Assembly: GCA_033398695.1 (NCBI GenBank)
Contig: JAWKAU010000037.1
Location: 248,001 to 312,000 of the forward strand
DNA: 64,000 nucleotides
Origin: Orobanche coerulescens
Taxonomy: Eukaryota; Streptophyta; Magnoliopsida; Lamiales; Orobanchaceae
Direction of reading: 5' to 3'
The position numbers and the translations under genes were made by a program. Each line of letters begins with the position of its first letter. Position 1 is the first letter of the stretch. Of this stretch, positions 43,263 to 54,465 are shown one piece after another. A model generated the notes under the pieces. It ran no database searches and was not told the DNA's origin. It saw nothing but the letters and a program-made list of their open reading frames with translations.

Positions 43263-46200
43263 TGTAATACCCGGTTGAGAATTCATTTATTTTCACTCAG
43301 TAACTGTCACTCAGAATTTTTTTCACTCAGTAATAACCATTCATCACTCATGTTCATTCAGTTGTAACCACCATTCGGGCGTATTTTGGGATCATATCAG
43401 TAGTTGTTGTCATTCATCGTTGTTTGAAATCGAGCAGAGATTATTGTCATCTTCATCATGTTTTAATTTCAGTTTGTGAGGTAGCGCACGCTACACATTC
43501 TGTCTAGCGCGCGCTAATGGAGTGCATGTAACGCAAGCTATGATTCAGTATTAGCGCACGCTAGTGCAAGTGGAACGGACAGTCCAGAAGGTACTGGGCT
43601 GATTTGAGAAATTCGTAGCGCACGCTACGAGTGGTAAGTAGCGTACGCTAACTATGCTGGTAATGCACGCTAAGACTTCAGAGTAGCGCACGCTAACGCG
43701 CTCAGAGCAGAGGACAGTAGGTTCTGGACTCCAGGATTTTGGACATCAACTATCAGGTAGCGCACGCTAACATAAGGTTAACGTACGCTAAGAAAGGCTG
43801 TTAGCGCACGCTACCAAAGGTACTTAGCGCACGCTAACGATTCAGTCAGGGAGTACTGGACTACCCGGTACACCCGTTAGCGCACGCTAATATCAGGAGA
43901 TAGCACGCGCTAAGCTGGGATAGTATATATAGGACAGTTCAGTCCAACCTTCGTCATTTCTTCATTTCTCATCCATTTCGGACGAGCTTGGGCGATTCGG
44001 AAAGGTCTCCTTGAGCTGCAAACATCTATCAACATCTCCAAGCTTAGTGATTGGATTAATCATCACTTAATCAGTTTCTTCACTCCAAATCAAGGTAATT
44101 TTCATTGAATCTTGAATTTTGGGATTTGAAGGTTTTAGCCCCGATCTCTTCGAATTAGCTTGCTTTTATGTTGGATTATGTTAGATATGGATTATCTATC
44201 TTGGGTATTTTTATTCTTATGGATTCATTGGTGTAATTTTCGGAATTTCGGAATCATTGAGGAATTGTTCAAGAACCCTTACGGGTTGACTTTGGAATTT
44301 TGGGGGTTTTCGACTAGATGTTGTTGAAATCTCGATTTAAGTATTCCTATTGTATTATTGATGGTATTCATGGAGTTTTGTTGGATTGAATCATTCATTG
44401 GAGATTGGTTTTCGTTGTAAACAATAGGAGATTGTTTACAACGTGCTTGTTTTAATGCCCCAATGAGTTTTGGGTAGTGTAGTATCGACTTTTGAATTGG
44501 TTATGATCATATTTGATTCGTATATTAAGCGAATTGTTGGTATATATGTTGTTCAAGGTTGTTCGAGCGGCCGACAATTTCATTAAGGACGTTGTTCGTG
44601 GAAGGACTTTCTCGCCTTCGGTTTGAGGCAAGTTTTATACTTGTACTAGTCAATGAGATTAATGTCATCATATATGTGTATGAATGTGTTGTATCATTCC
44701 GAGACTTAGTCTCTTCAAGAATTCATTGATATTAAGAGATCGTTCGATACGATACCTTTCGGCAATTATGCCAAATGTTTATTATTGTTCGTTAAAGGTC
44801 GATTCAAGGCATCGTGATACTCGTTATTAATGTCATTGTCGATAGACGGTTCGCGGTATCGATGTATCGATTGTTGTTAATATTGATGTCAATTTAAGAC
44901 ATCGTTGAGATCATTGTTATTCCTGTTTGGATGTCATTAAAACTGTATTGGCCAATTAAAGGCATTGGCATATTCATTTCTCACCTTCGTCGTCGGTAAC
45001 CAATTAAAGGTGCTGAGGCATCCTTCATATCATTGTTATCGATTCGCCGGTCTCAGGCAAATCGAAATGTTCAATCATTCACTATATCATTGTTATCGAT
45101 TGACCTTTCTAAGGCAATCGAGTTAATTAATCATTCATCATATTACTCTTATCGATTGGTCGTTCTAAGGTAATCGAAGTGCTAAATCATTCATTAAATC
45201 ATCCGCTGCATCATTGTTATCGGTTGGCCGTTCTAAGGCAATCGAGGTATTAAATTGGGACTGTCGAGGATGGTGCCTATCTGTGTGTTACTGTCATCAT
45301 GTTGGCCAACTCAAGGCAGCACACTATCCCTAATTGTGATATGGCTTTCATGACGTGGCTTCGGCCCTAATTGTGATACGGCTTTCATGCCGTGGCTTCG
45401 GCCCTAATTGTGATACGGCTTTCATGTCGTGGCTTCGGCCCTAATTGTGATACGGCTTTCATGCCATGGGTTCGGCCCTAATTGTGATACGGCTTTCATG
45501 TCGTGGCTTCAGCCCTAATTGTGATACGGCTTCGTGCCGTGGCTTCGGCCCTAATGGTGATACGGTTTCGTGTTGTGGCTTCGGCCCTAATCGATACAGC
45601 TTTGGGTTGTTTTGGCCTCAGGTGATTGTGATTTTTGACAGCTTCGGCTGAGTGGCTTTTAGGCCTTTGTGATTGTCTTGATAATTTCAATGGAGCCTCC
45701 GGGCATTGTGATTCATATTTATTTCAGCTCTGGTTTGGTTCATGTCGTGTAATTCATTGTGGTATTCTGTGATTATGATTCGCCGTTGGGCACTTATGTT
45801 CTAATCTGTCGAACAGGTATAAATAGTATGCCAGGGGCATAGTATTTCACGAATGCTCAGTTCTTACCTTGGTTTGTGAGCATCTCGTATTATTATCATC
45901 ATTGTACCGTTTCATTCTGCCTTTGGATGCATATCATGTTGTACATGTATTTGATGTTCATTATCTGGATGACTGACCCCGTGGGGGCGGAACATGTTTT
46001 CATGTTTTAGGTGCTTGCGAGGAGAGAGTTGAGACACAGGGGCATGACGATGGCGACAAGGCATTCGAGCGATACTAGTCCGAGTTGTTCATTGTTGGTC
46101 AGTCAGTTGGGGTGTACTCCAGTCTTGTCAGTTGTTGTCGTGTTGTATTACCCGAACAGATGTTCGTGGATGCTGTTGTATTTCATTTTGGCCATGTAGG

Positions 46201-46371
46201 CCACTTTTGTCGTTGAAATTCCTTATCGGAATATTGTGTCGGATGTCATGGTAGGGACTATGATTTTCCCTTGTTGTTAATTTGGTGTATTTTGGTCATG
46301 TTCGCCTGGTGGATATCCTGGCGTGGGGTCCACGGCACTGTAATAACCCAATAGGATTTGGGGGTGTTACA
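43263..46371 (+). repeat. 3' LTR of element D
   Basis: 3109 bp, nearly identical to the 5' LTR, with a few short indels (for example about 18 bp absent near 44415) and scattered transitions, several inside palindromes. Confidence 0.94.
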
Positions 46372-46376
46372 TTAGG

Positions 46377-47480
46377 CAACACCGTCGTTCCACCATCCAC
46401 AGGAGCCGCTCCTTGCATCATGCACAGACCGGAGTACACGCACCGCCCTCAGAGGCTCCGGATACGACGTCTCTCACAACCAAATATTCACATTGTTTCA
46501 CACATCAAGCACAAGGTCAATCATCACAACATAGATCACAATCAACACACAAACGTCACACAATTGGTCTATCAACCAATAATTTCACATCCAACCGTAT
46601 CAACCAATAATACCACACACTATCAATCAAAACTCGACATAATATGCCTTCACGAGTAAACAAACCAATCCATCAATCGTAATACAACGACACACATACA
46701 ACCGACTATAATATCACTATAATTATAGCTTATACCTGCATCCAATTCATATACACTCAATTAAGATTACCAAAAATCGTTTAAAACTCACAAACACCAC
46801 AAATATATATACCGATATATATATATATATATATATAACATGCACATATTGATATAATACGACACACGCTTCAGAGAACTGTGATTTTGAAGAGATATAA
46901 ATCGTATATCAAGGTACTTGCCTCGATAATCGGCACTCGAATACTCCGACAAGCACGACTCGATAGGACAGCCCCGTAAATCTTCAACCTCCACAAGAAA
47001 CAATAATAACACATTTAGTATGAGGACTAATACCAAAAACAACGAAAATCACAACCAGTAACCAAAGGAGACTCATTGAATCATTTAATCGAACATCAAA
47101 CGTTCAAGGTTTCCCAAGGACCCTAAAATCATCAACCGGGTTGGATGAATCGAAGATATTGATACATAATCCATAGAATATGTTCATCATCATAAAATAC
47201 TAATTGAACATCAGAAACGGATAAGAACCGAAATCAAGATCAAACCCCCAAAAGTAAACTTTGGGAAATCAAGGGAAATACCTCTGATCCGACGATGAAC
47301 GATGGAGTAGATGATGATAATCGTTATTAGGAACTCAAGAAGATCGATGGATGATGAAATCTCTACCACCTACAGCCTATCAAATTAACCTAGTCGTCTG
47401 CAAGATGAAGAAGAAGAGGGGAAGATGAAATCGCGAATAAAAGTCCGCGGCCTGCCTATTTATAGGCTGCAGCACGTTAC
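46377..47480 (-). repeat. Element K LTR, second part
   Basis: Continues K past D: a decayed segment, an AT microsatellite, the donor at 47281 and a minus-strand TATA box (TATAAATAGG, 47458-47466). It stops abruptly near 47480, where plus-strand gag sequence starts, so most of the U3 and any palindromes are missing. Confidence 0.75.
46812..46838. repeat. (TA)n microsatellite
   Basis: An AT dinucleotide run of about 25 bp inside LTR K. Confidence 0.9.
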
Positions 47481-47850
47481 GAACAGCGAGGTGAAGAGGC
47501 AGAAGACATCTGGGAAATTTTCAGGCGGCAAAGGAACTAAGGTTCCCAAACCCCCGCATCGTCTTCGCGATCAGGTGTGAACGCTGGGAATTCCAAGCCG
47601 GCATCATTGACTTTCGGTAAATCATGGAGGTGTTTCAACTACAATTTTTAGGGGCATGTTCGTGCAAATTGTCCCTCTCCACCTTTGACTTGTTACTAGT
47701 GTGGGTATGAAGGTTATTGGAAGCAAAACTGTGACATAGTCTCCGAATTAACAAAGAACGCCACCCTATTGACGAGCAGAGAAAATCACCAAAGGGTGTC
47801 CCGAACCCCAACTTTTCCCTATGAAGATCCTAACGTTGGCAAGTAAAGAT
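47480..47850 (+). pseudogene. Element L: C-terminal part of a Gypsy gag, decayed
   Basis: The plus strand reads NSEVKRQKTSGKFSGGKGTK, then after a one-base shift SGVNAGNSKPASLTFGKSWR and two knuckles, CFNYNF*GHVRANC (second Cys to Tyr plus a stop) and CY*CGYEGYWKQNC (a stop). The tail ends PTFPYEDPNVGK and a stop at about 47848. It matches the end of chromovirus Gag. The element's 3' end follows only about 100 bp later, with no protease or RT, so it resembles a gag-only element like D. The 5' part is cut at the K junction. Confidence 0.75.
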
Positions 47851-47943
47851 TTTGTAATATGTCCTAAACCGTTGTTGTCCCCAATATTCGTAACTTGGTT
47901 GTTTTTCATCTTATTGCTTTACATTTCCAACTCTTGTTGTTCT

Positions 47944-47981
47944 AAGTTTCAGGGTCGAAACTTCTTCTTAATGTGGGGAAA
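47944..47981 (+). other. 3' end of element L
   Basis: AAGTTTCAGGGTCGAAACTT (47944-47963), the chromovirus inverted repeat, and a purine-rich GTGGGGAAA before the LTR. Confidence 0.72.
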
Positions 47982-48895
47982 TGTATTACCCGAACTTTTA
48001 TGAATAATCTCCATGTTGGGTGACTTTTCATTGTTGTTGACTCGTTTGTGATCCTTTCGACAATTTTAAACTACATTGTTCTGCTCAACTTACCATCCTT
48101 CAAATGAAATTCGGAGCTGTTTTATTAAATTTCATAGATTATTGCGGTCTTTCTACATTTGAATTTGATCTTTGCAGACTTTGTTTGAAACAATTGTTCC
48201 TACTAGTGAAATTAACATTTTTAGACGAGTCATGAGCTTGGGTGTGTTACTTGAACTCGAAGCGTGGTTTCAGGGCGTCTGATCTGTTTTGTAAATTTCC
48301 CCAACTCTTGGAGCATTTATTTTCAAACTCATATGTCTCCACTTCGATTCTTCATGATCATATGTATGTGTATCGCCTCGACCCGTATCCCAGATACTTG
48401 CTTAGTCAGTACCCTTCATTTAGCGTTCACTCATTGCTCGTGACATTTGGAGCTGAGCAAAGTGATTGTTTTCCCTTGTTTAAACTATCGCTCCCTATTT
48501 TAAGTTTTGGGACGAAACTTATAACTGCTCGATTTATTTTAATCATGGTGGCTTATGTTGTCGCGTCTGTAGATACCATTATGCCACGAATTGGACTGCA
48601 GCAGTTCTGTACTGCATGGATCTTACATATGCTAGCATCAGCAGATAACGTACGTTATCAATTCTGCCTTACGTACGTTATTCTTATTCCTTTACATATG
48701 TTAACATACCTGTTGGTTGGGACAGAAGGTTCTGGAGAGACTTTAGCATATGCTACATGAGGTATATAGCATACGTTATGAAGGATTACATACTTAACAA
48801 TGGGAGGTGTTACTTACGTTAACTTTTGTACGGATTTGGGCAGTGATTTTTGAGCAGGGCATTACGTACGTTAACCGTATGTGTGCAGAGCATTC
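47982..48895 (+). repeat. LTR of element L, truncated
   Basis: Starts TGTATTACCCGAAC, a decayed TGTAATACCCGG. Palindromes TAACGTACGTTA, TTACGTACGTTA and decayed forms lie at about 48646-48876. It ends abruptly near 48895 against element M, before any TATA box. The frame 48242-48760 lies in this LTR and matches nothing known. Confidence 0.72.
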
Positions 48896-51101
48896 ACAGC
48901 GTCCTGTAGGAAGACAGTTTGGCGACTGAGAGCATGAAGTTGCTCGTGCCTAGCTGGAGAGCTTGGCTTTTCTTCATCAGCTCTGTTAAGCTGTCTGACG
49001 ACCACATGAGTGTGTGGCCATTGTGGTTCATCCTCAGGTAAGAAACCGTCGTCGGATTCCACTGTTGGAGATGCGGGGGCATCAGTTGTTGGTGCAGCTT
49101 ATGGTTGTTCTCCTTGTTCGGACTCGGCGACAGGGGGGACTGATTCCTCCTATTCCGAATGGGTTTCTGTAGACAAAGGTACAGAAGGGACTGGTTCCTC
49201 CTGTTGTCTCTCAGCATCCGCCTGCTCCAGCAGAGGGACTGATTCCTCGTGCGGGATGGCGCAGGCTTGGTCGTCTGATTGGGCGGTGATAAGCTCGGGT
49301 GCCTGTTGAGAAACTGTCAGGGCTTCGGTGTTAGGAGGGACTAATTCCTTGCTGTCTTGAGCAGTTTCTTACTGTTGGGGAGGGGACGGTTGTTGTCGAG
49401 AGGTCCCTTCACCTTGTTGTTGTTGCATTCTGGAGAACTCGTGTTCCCTGGTTTCCTCACGGCTCATTCTCAGACCAGCCTGAAAGGCGTCGTCATCATC
49501 GTCTGAGTCATGGTCTGTTTTGGGACTAATAGGAACAGTGTCTTCGGATACAGATTTTCCTTTAAAACGAGCGTCAACCTTATCCTTGAAATAGCTCGAA
49601 ATCAGCTCTTTGCAGAAGACATTGTCCCATTGGACTAGGACTTCAATTGGAGAATCTGTTATCTCCAGAACAAACAATTCTTCTTCTCTCCACTCACTCC
49701 AGTTATACAAAGTGTCGTAAGGAGCGACCCTGTAGGTTTCCATTGAACAAAATGTTTGTAAGCCTGTTCAATTTCAACTGACAACAAGGTTTTGTTAATT
49801 ATGGTGTCGGGAGAGGGGCTGCGTACAGTGCATGGGTCCACTATAAGCATGGGTTCCACTACAGGTGTGTGAACCTGTATTGGAGAGGGATCCCATACAG
49901 GGGTTGGTACCCTGGGGGGAGATGGATCCCTTATGAGTGTGGGCTCCTGTATAGGAGATGTGGCTGCTGGCTCCAAAGGGGCAACCATCTCGCCAGAGAC
50001 TTCAATGTTGGCAGATAGTTGTTCATCCGTCCTTGCCGCCAAAGGCTCGGGATCTACTGTTTGAACAGTAGCATCTATCTCTTCCATAGGGGTTGCACCC
50101 TGAGGGTTTTATACAGTGGGTTGCGCCGCTATCTTCGATTTGGAAAGCCTAATTTGCTTCCTTTTCGGCTTCTCAGCAGCAAGGGGAGTTTTGCTGTGAG
50201 AACTCTTCCTTTTCCTTGAAGTCTCCTCGCTTCCGGTTTTCGAAATTATGTCCCTGGGATCAGCGGAGAGGGGCAGAGTTCTGATAAAGGGTCTCGACCC
50301 AATCAGATTTTCTTTGTTGAATACGAAGGGCCTGGTTCCTCCAATATATTTTCGCTGATTGATCTTCTTTGCTTCCTTTGATTGCAGAACACCGCATTTG
50401 GTCAGAATATTATAGAGAATAAGACCAAAGGATTTCTTTTGAGTAGCAGGTTTAGAGACTTCTTCCTGCAGCCGTTTGAGGACGATTTGACACCAATTTA
50501 CCTTTTCGCCAGACATGATGGTGACCATCATTCTGAATCTCATATTGGTCCACATCTCAAAAGCACCAGTCCAGTTCTCTATAACACGGCAATAGAAATC
50601 ATGTAAATAAACAAATGGTAAGCAAAAACTTTTCTTCTGGCAGGAAGCATGAACAGTCACGTTCGATATCGAGCCAGTAAATAATCCCCAGTATTTGGTG
50701 AGGACCTCTTGGGACCCAAAGGTCTCAAGTTCCTCTATAGATAGGCAATCAACAGGTAGCCTGTACAAATTCTGGAGCAAATCTTGGTTAACGCGGATCT
50801 CGACTCCGCGAACGGTGGCAGAGATGTCAGAGACGTTTCCTCCTTGTGCAAGAGAGGAGAAATGAACAGACGTGTTGAGATAGAATTCCTCAACCATGTG
50901 CTCATCGTAGAGCTCAGCAGTGTGGCTACCAAGGCGATAGAGGCCATGTTGATGAATCCTTGAGACGATGATCTCCATGGAGTCAACGTCGTCGGTTTTA
51001 GTGCGGACACGTTCAACGACAATAGATCTGGCGAAGATTCGCCCATAGATGATGGTGTCGGTCTTCTTGAGATATGGAGAAAAGGTATGTGAAGATTCCA
51101 T
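48896..51101 (-). pseudogene. env-like / plant transposon-protein ORF of element M
   Basis: An open stretch of 330 codons starts at ATG 51101 (MESSHTFSPYLKKTD) and includes LYDEHMVEEFYLNTSVHFSS, ATVRGVEIRVNQDLLQNLYR and EELETFGSQEVLTKYWGLF, which resemble the domain found in ORFs downstream of Sirevirus pol and catalogued as putative plant transposon protein. A basic tail follows (KRKSSHSKTPLAAEKPKRKQ). After an in-frame TAA (50109-50111) the same frame continues with a Pro/Glu-rich region (PSPPRVPTPVWDPSP), then a frameshift near 49700, an acidic DHDSDDDDDAF segment and a helix-prone end. I see no signal peptide or clear membrane segment, so an envelope role is doubtful. It has its own TATA-like box at 51238. 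Confidence 0.72.
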
Positions 51102-51235
51102 AGTGATTTCTTGAAAAGAAAGTGGGGAGAATCAAAGAAAATGCATAAAAATGCAGTAGATCTTGTAGGCTGTTTGCTCAAGAACTCTTCAATTTTGCAG
51201 AAAGTGTAAAGAGTCGAAGGGAGCAATAAACAGTC

Positions 51236-51244
51236 CTTTTATAG
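51236..51244 (-). promoter_or_regulatory. TATA-like box upstream of the extra ORF
   Basis: The minus strand reads CCACTATAAAAGGACTG here, about 140 nt before the ATG at 51101. It may drive a separate transcript. Inference. Confidence 0.45.
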
Positions 51245-51866
51245 TGGGCGGGGGAAGATTAGGGTTTCTAGAAAGTGAATGGTCAGATTTAAGGGATGGG
51301 AACATCGTTTTTAAATGAACGAACAGGATGAATTAAGCATAACTGGTACATCTTATCCATCCGATTTTGAAATGATAATTGGTCCCACATCTGAAATTTC
51401 GACTTCCCTTATTGCTCGAAACGGAGGTTTGAAATTATTAAATAATTTGAAAAATCACGGCGTTTGAGATAAAATAGTCCAGATGTCGTGCAAAGCATTT
51501 AATGCAAAAGACGTTTGATTTAAAACAGGGCACGTGGACTCAAATCTGTTTTTAAAATGAATAAAATATTAGAATAATATTAATTGAATTCCATAGTATG
51601 TGTTGTATCCGCGAAAATACACTGTTCCCCCTTAAAAGGTACATACGGGATTCAATTCTTACAACAATTTTTGGATTAATACTGTATTCATGGGTCATAC
51701 TATATTCCCCCTTAATTATTGCACACGTCAGCTGTAGGATGAATTGATGTCTTTCTATTCCTACAGTGTTGTCGGATTGCCTGAATGTGCAGATAATTAA
51801 CGGTGGATACTGTATTTTTGGGTCCTACAGCATTCCCCATTAATTGTTGAGTAAAAGCAATAAAAC
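51245..51866 (-). other. spacer with three purine tracts, element M
   Basis: Between the pol stop and the extra ORF. The minus strand has TTAATGGGGAATGCTGTAGG (about 51842), AATTAAGGGGGAATATAGT (about 51717) and TTTTAAGGGGGAACAGTGT (about 51643), three versions of one tract followed by similar bases. No gene seen. Confidence 0.65.
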
Positions 51867-52685
51867 TTACAGGGAGTCAGGCTGTAGCAATCCTAATTCT
51901 TGTCGAAGCATACAGAATCTGGTTGTGCTGAGAGGTTTGGTAAAGATGTCGGCTAACTGGATATCTGTATGAACTTTCTCGAGCTGAATATCTTTGTTCT
52001 CAACATGATTCCTAATGAAGTGATGCTTCATATGGATATGCTTAGTACGCGAGCGCGATACAGGATTGTGCGTTATTGCAATTGCACTCGTGCTATTGCA
52101 CATTCTCGGTGTTTCCTTGACAGTGATTCCATAATCTGACAGCTGTTGTTGCATCCAAAGGATCTGCATACAGCAACTACCAGCAGCATAGTATTCTGAT
52201 TCAGCTGTGGAAACCGAGTTTGCCAATTGCTTCTGACTGAACCAAGACACAAGTCTAGGTCCAAGAAAGTGACAAGTTCCACTTGTACTCTTCCTATCTA
52301 GCTTGCAGCCTTCGAGATCCGAGTCGTTGTAGCCAACCAAATCGAATCCGCCTTCTTTAGGATACCATACTCCTACATCGACTGTTCCTTTGACGTACTT
52401 CAAGATTTGTTTGACTGTTGTGAAGTGTGATTCTTTAGGTGCTACTTTATACCGAGCACACACTCCTACAGCAAACTGGATATCGGGCCTGCTAGCTGTT
52501 AGGTATATGAGTGAGCTAATAAGCTTCCTGTAGAGTGATTGATCAACCGGCTTTCCAGCTTCATCAGCATTAATTTGCACGGAGGTGCTTATGGGTGTTG
52601 AAGATGATTTGGAGTTGTTCATCCCAAATTTGTTGAGAAACTCCTTGATGTACTTTTCCTTGTTGATGAAGATTCCTATAGGCAA
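51867..52685 (-). pseudogene. RNase H of element M
   Basis: The frame is joined to RT by an in-frame TAG (GL*VKQLPIG, near 52690), where relatives have Gln. It contains YLTASRPDIQFAVGVCARY, ILKYVKGTVDVGVWYP, GYNDSDLEGCKLDRKSTSGT, SVSTAESEYYAAGSCCMQ, CNSTSAIAITHNPVSRSRTK and ADIFTKPLSTTRFCMLRQEL, the Sirevirus RNase H signature. It ends with a proper stop at 51867, followed by non-coding DNA. The domain itself is uninterrupted; the preceding stop separates it from the polyprotein. Confidence 0.92.
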
Positions 52686-52694
52686 CTGCTTTAC

Positions 52695-53672
52695 CTACAA
52701 TCCTAGGAAATAACTAAGCTCTCCCATCATACTCATTTCAAATTTACTTTGCATGAGATGAGAGAACCTTTGACATAGAGCAAGGTTAGTTGAACCAAAT
52801 ATAATATCGCCTACGTATATTTGAACCATCAGGAGGTCATCACCTTCATGTATCTTAAATAAGGTCTTGTCCACAACACATTTCTCGAATCCATTATTGG
52901 TTAGGTACAGGAACAGGGTCTCATACCACGCTCTAGGTGCTTGCTTAAGTCTATACAGTGCTTTCCGTAGCCTGTATACAAGGTCTCTGCCTTCTGTGTT
53001 GACAAACCCTAGTGGTTGTTCAACATAGACTTCTTCGGCAAGGTCTCCATTCAGGAGTGCGCTCTTGATGTCCATTTGATATACAATAAAGCTATTATGG
53101 GTGGCAAAGGCTAGAAATATCATAATGGCTTCTAGTCTGGCTACAGGGGAAAATGTTTCATCATAGTCAATGCCTTCTTCTTATCTGTATCCTTGTGCGA
53201 CTAGACAGGATTTGTTTCTGATAACAAGTCCATTTGCATCCTTCTTGTTTCTAAATACCCATTTTGTTCTAATTACGGCTTGATGCTCAGGTCTGGGTAC
53301 TAGATACCATATATTGTTTCTTTCGAAACCATTAAGCTCTTCTTCCATAGATGAAATCCAGTGAGAATTGTCTAGAGCTTCTTTGGTAGAAACAGCTTCG
53401 TAATGAGCTAAGATTACATCTATAGTGCACATATAAAGTCTTCTAAGTTCAGCTTGAGACTTCCATATAGGAAATGGAGATATCTCAGATTTGAGTTCTT
53501 CTTGCGCACATAGTACATTTCCTTGTGTACTCTGTATTCCCCTACGAGTAGATACACCAGCATCAATGTTTCCTATGATCAACTCCTGTGGGTGATCTCT
53601 CAACCATCTTCTGTCGGGTTCTAATTCGGCGTCCGTCTCGTATCTTGAGTTCTCAGTAGTTTGACTTGACAT
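52695..53672 (-). pseudogene. Reverse transcriptase of element M
   Basis: Begins in 53181-53672 with HWISSMEEELNGFERNNIWY and KWVFRNKKDANGLVIRNKSC; an in-frame TAA (GYR*EEGIDYDETFSPVA, near 53180) replaces a Gln codon. The main part (52695-53123) has VYQMDIKSALLNGDLAEEVY and LYRLKQAPRAWYE. The catalytic YVDD box is YVGD (near 52812), so the first aspartate is lost. With two nonsense changes around it, the enzyme is dead. Both stops are C-to-T type changes of Gln codons, as expected from methylcytosine decay. Confidence 0.92.
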
Positions 53673-54139
53673 CAGACATCGCCTTCATCTACTTCTGTTC
53701 TTACAGCTGCGGGATTGATTTCTAAGTCAACGACAGGCTCTATAGGAGTTGTAGGATCATCAATGGTGAGTTTTTGGATATTCTGAGTAACATCTTCTAC
53801 TCCTGTAGGATCATGGTGAGGTTCTTTGAACACTACATGTACTGATTCCTCAATTATCAGCTTCCGTTTATTAAAGATCCTGTAAGCTTTGCTGACAGAG
53901 GAATATCCTGCAAATATACCTTCATCCGACTTCTCATCGAAGGTTCTAAGTTGATCCTTCATGTTGTTCAAAACATAACACCTGCATCTGAATACGTGAA
54001 AGTATGAAACTAATGGAGTTTTGTTGTTCCATACCTCGTATGTTGTTTTGTTGTGGTGTTTGTTGATGATACAGCGGTTTTGTGTATAGCACACTGTATT
54101 GGTGTCTTCACCCCAGATTATACTGTAAGCCTTCAACAT
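53673..54139 (-). pseudogene. Integrase C-terminal remnant of element M
   Basis: The frame holds WGEDTNTVCYTQNRCIINKH, YEVWNNKTPLVSYFHVFRCR, DEKSDEGIFAGYSSVSKAYR and a Pro/Thr-rich linker. The zinc-binding domain and almost the whole catalytic core are missing: the sequence passes from AYVEGLQYNL, which normally precedes them, straight to WGEDTNT, which normally follows. Integration function is lost. Confidence 0.87.
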
Positions 54140-54465
54140 AAGCTACATCGGTGACTTTGAATTTTCCTACAAGCAGGGTTCCCTTCCCTCTTGTTCTTCC
54201 TTTTTATTTATCATCGAAGCGCACTTTTGGACCACGACCTTCTACGAAATATGACAGCTTGCTTTTGTCTCCTGTCATGTGCCGAGAACACCCGCTGTCG
54301 AAGTACCAGATGTCCTTCTCTAAGATGTCCTGTAGGCAAGAAAATTAAGTAGATTTAGGTCCCCTTTGACTGTTGGGTCCATGGATGTTAGTGCCTTTAG
54401 GTACCCATATTTGCCTGACAGCAATGGGTTTGCTGTAGGTTATTTTAGGTCCGTTCTTATGGTAT
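54140..54465 (-). pseudogene. Protease region of element M
   Basis: The minus-strand reading has RQIWVPKGTNIHG (gag-pol border motif), then DIWYFDSGCSRHMTGDKS, the D-S-G protease active site, and GRGPKVRFDDK*KGRTRGKG, GKFKVTDVAYVEGLQYN. At least two stops (near 54205 and 54345) interrupt it. It is too broken to appear as a long open frame. Confidence 0.82.

Larger units (their letters stand above)
37229..46371 (+). mobile_element. Element D: complete gag-only Gypsy (chromovirus-type)
   Basis: 9143 bp flanked by TTAGG (37224-37228 and 46372-46376). LTRs 37229-40360 and 43263-46371; primer-binding site 40366-40383; one intact gag frame; and a 3' end with the chromovirus inverted repeat and purine tract. 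There is no trace of protease, RT, RNase H or integrase in the 0.7 kb after gag. The LTRs are nearly identical and the gag is open, so the insertion is recent compared with its neighbours. It must depend on a chromovirus partner for enzymes. Confidence 0.94.
36213..47281 (-). other. putative LTR leader intron, element K (split by D)
   Basis: Donor CAGAG|GTATTTCCC at 47281, about 180 nt after the minus-strand TATA box (47458-47466), and acceptor GCATTCAG|GTACC at 36213. Native length without D is about 1.9 kb. No ATG lies between the TATA box and the donor. Confidence 0.45.

Noticed and set aside
46282..46659. 125-codon open frame
   Set aside because: It crosses the junction between the D LTR end and the K LTR, so it is accidental.
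48242..48760. 172-codon open frame as a possible gene
   Set aside because: It lies wholly in the LTR of element L, overlaps the palindrome array and resembles no family I know.
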